5,719 bases of DNA from Paracoccaceae bacterium (GTDB taxonomy: Bacteria > Pseudomonadota > Alphaproteobacteria > Rhodobacterales > Rhodobacteraceae). The position numbers and the translations under genes are program-made. Of this stretch, positions 5,605 to 5,719 are shown one piece after another. The DNA lies in contig SKMM01000257.1 in NCBI GenBank assembly GCA_007121055.1, forward strand, positions 1 through 5,719. The letters are read 5' to 3'. The notes beneath the pieces are model-generated. The model ran no database searches. It saw only the letters and a program-made list of their open reading frames with translations, and was not told the origin of the DNA. The first letter of the stretch is position 1, and every line of letters begins with the position of its first letter.

Positions 5605-5719
5605 CCGCCGCCGCCTGCTGCTGGGCCTGGGGGCGCTGCCGCTGGCGGGCTGCGGCTTCACGCCGGCCTTTGCGCCCGGTGCGCCGGCCACCGCGCTGCG
5701 GGGGCGTGTTCGGGCCGAC
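5591..5719 (+). CDS. lptE: LPS assembly lipoprotein LptE, N-terminal part
   Basis: The first 43 codons are present; the gene continues past the window. LptE plugs the LptD barrel at the outer membrane and helps insert lipopolysaccharide. The start MWWSDRRRLLL gives a basic n-region, a hydrophobic stretch and the lipobox LAGC (18-21), making C21 the lipidated residue. CGFTPAFAPG just after it matches the CGFTP start typical of alphaproteobacterial LptE, and LRGRV follows as in that family. The ATG lies inside leuS in the +1 frame, a 14-base overlap, with no good ribosome site, so translation is probably coupled to leuS termination. In related genomes holA usually follows. The assignment rests on the N-terminus and gene order; another short lipoprotein is unlikely but possible. 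Confidence 0.88.
   Translation, partial: MWWSDRRRLLLGLGALPLAGCGFTPAFAPGAPATALRGRVRAD

Noticed and set aside
2401..5691. Open frame of 1096 codons on the minus strand opposite DUF3576, leuS and lptE
   Set aside because: Long antisense frames are common opposite GC-rich genes. The translation is rich in R, H, P and G with no recognisable domain, while the plus strand carries intact conserved proteins throughout.

Overview
The window looks like chromosomal DNA of an alphaproteobacterium, most likely Rhodobacterales (Rhodobacteraceae-like). This rests on very high GC with GC-ending codons, a Rhodobacter-type general porin, a DUF3576 lipoprotein directly in front of leuS, and leuS running straight into lptE. 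No mobile element, CRISPR array, tRNA or rRNA gene was seen. It reads as ordinary core genome with a few small unexplained details.

Left half, minus strand (transcribed right to left). A 346-residue outer-membrane porin (1096-2136) has a structured 5' leader and ends at a clear intrinsic terminator (1035-1066). Beyond it lies a two-gene unit. The first gene encodes an 86-residue exported protein resembling only the first three strands of a porin barrel (705-965). Four bases later comes a YggS/PLPBP-type pyridoxal-phosphate-binding protein (44-700).

Centre. About 306 bases (2137-2442) separate the porin from the DUF3576 gene, which are divergently transcribed. The region holds the porin leader hairpin, a near-identical 12-base direct repeat at 22-base spacing, and weak promoter candidates in both directions.

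Right half, plus strand. A DUF3576 lipoprotein (2443-2961) is followed by leuS, leucyl-tRNA synthetase (3067-5604). leuS has a plausible promoter of its own (TGGACC, 16 bases, TATAAG). The start of lptE overlaps the leuS end by 14 bases and runs off the window at 5719.

Together the window joins envelope functions (porin, mini-porin, two lipoproteins, one of them for LPS assembly) with housekeeping genes (leuS, PLP homeostasis). The least explained item is the 86-residue porin-N-terminus-like gene coupled to yggS. I found no convincing evidence of a new multi-gene system.
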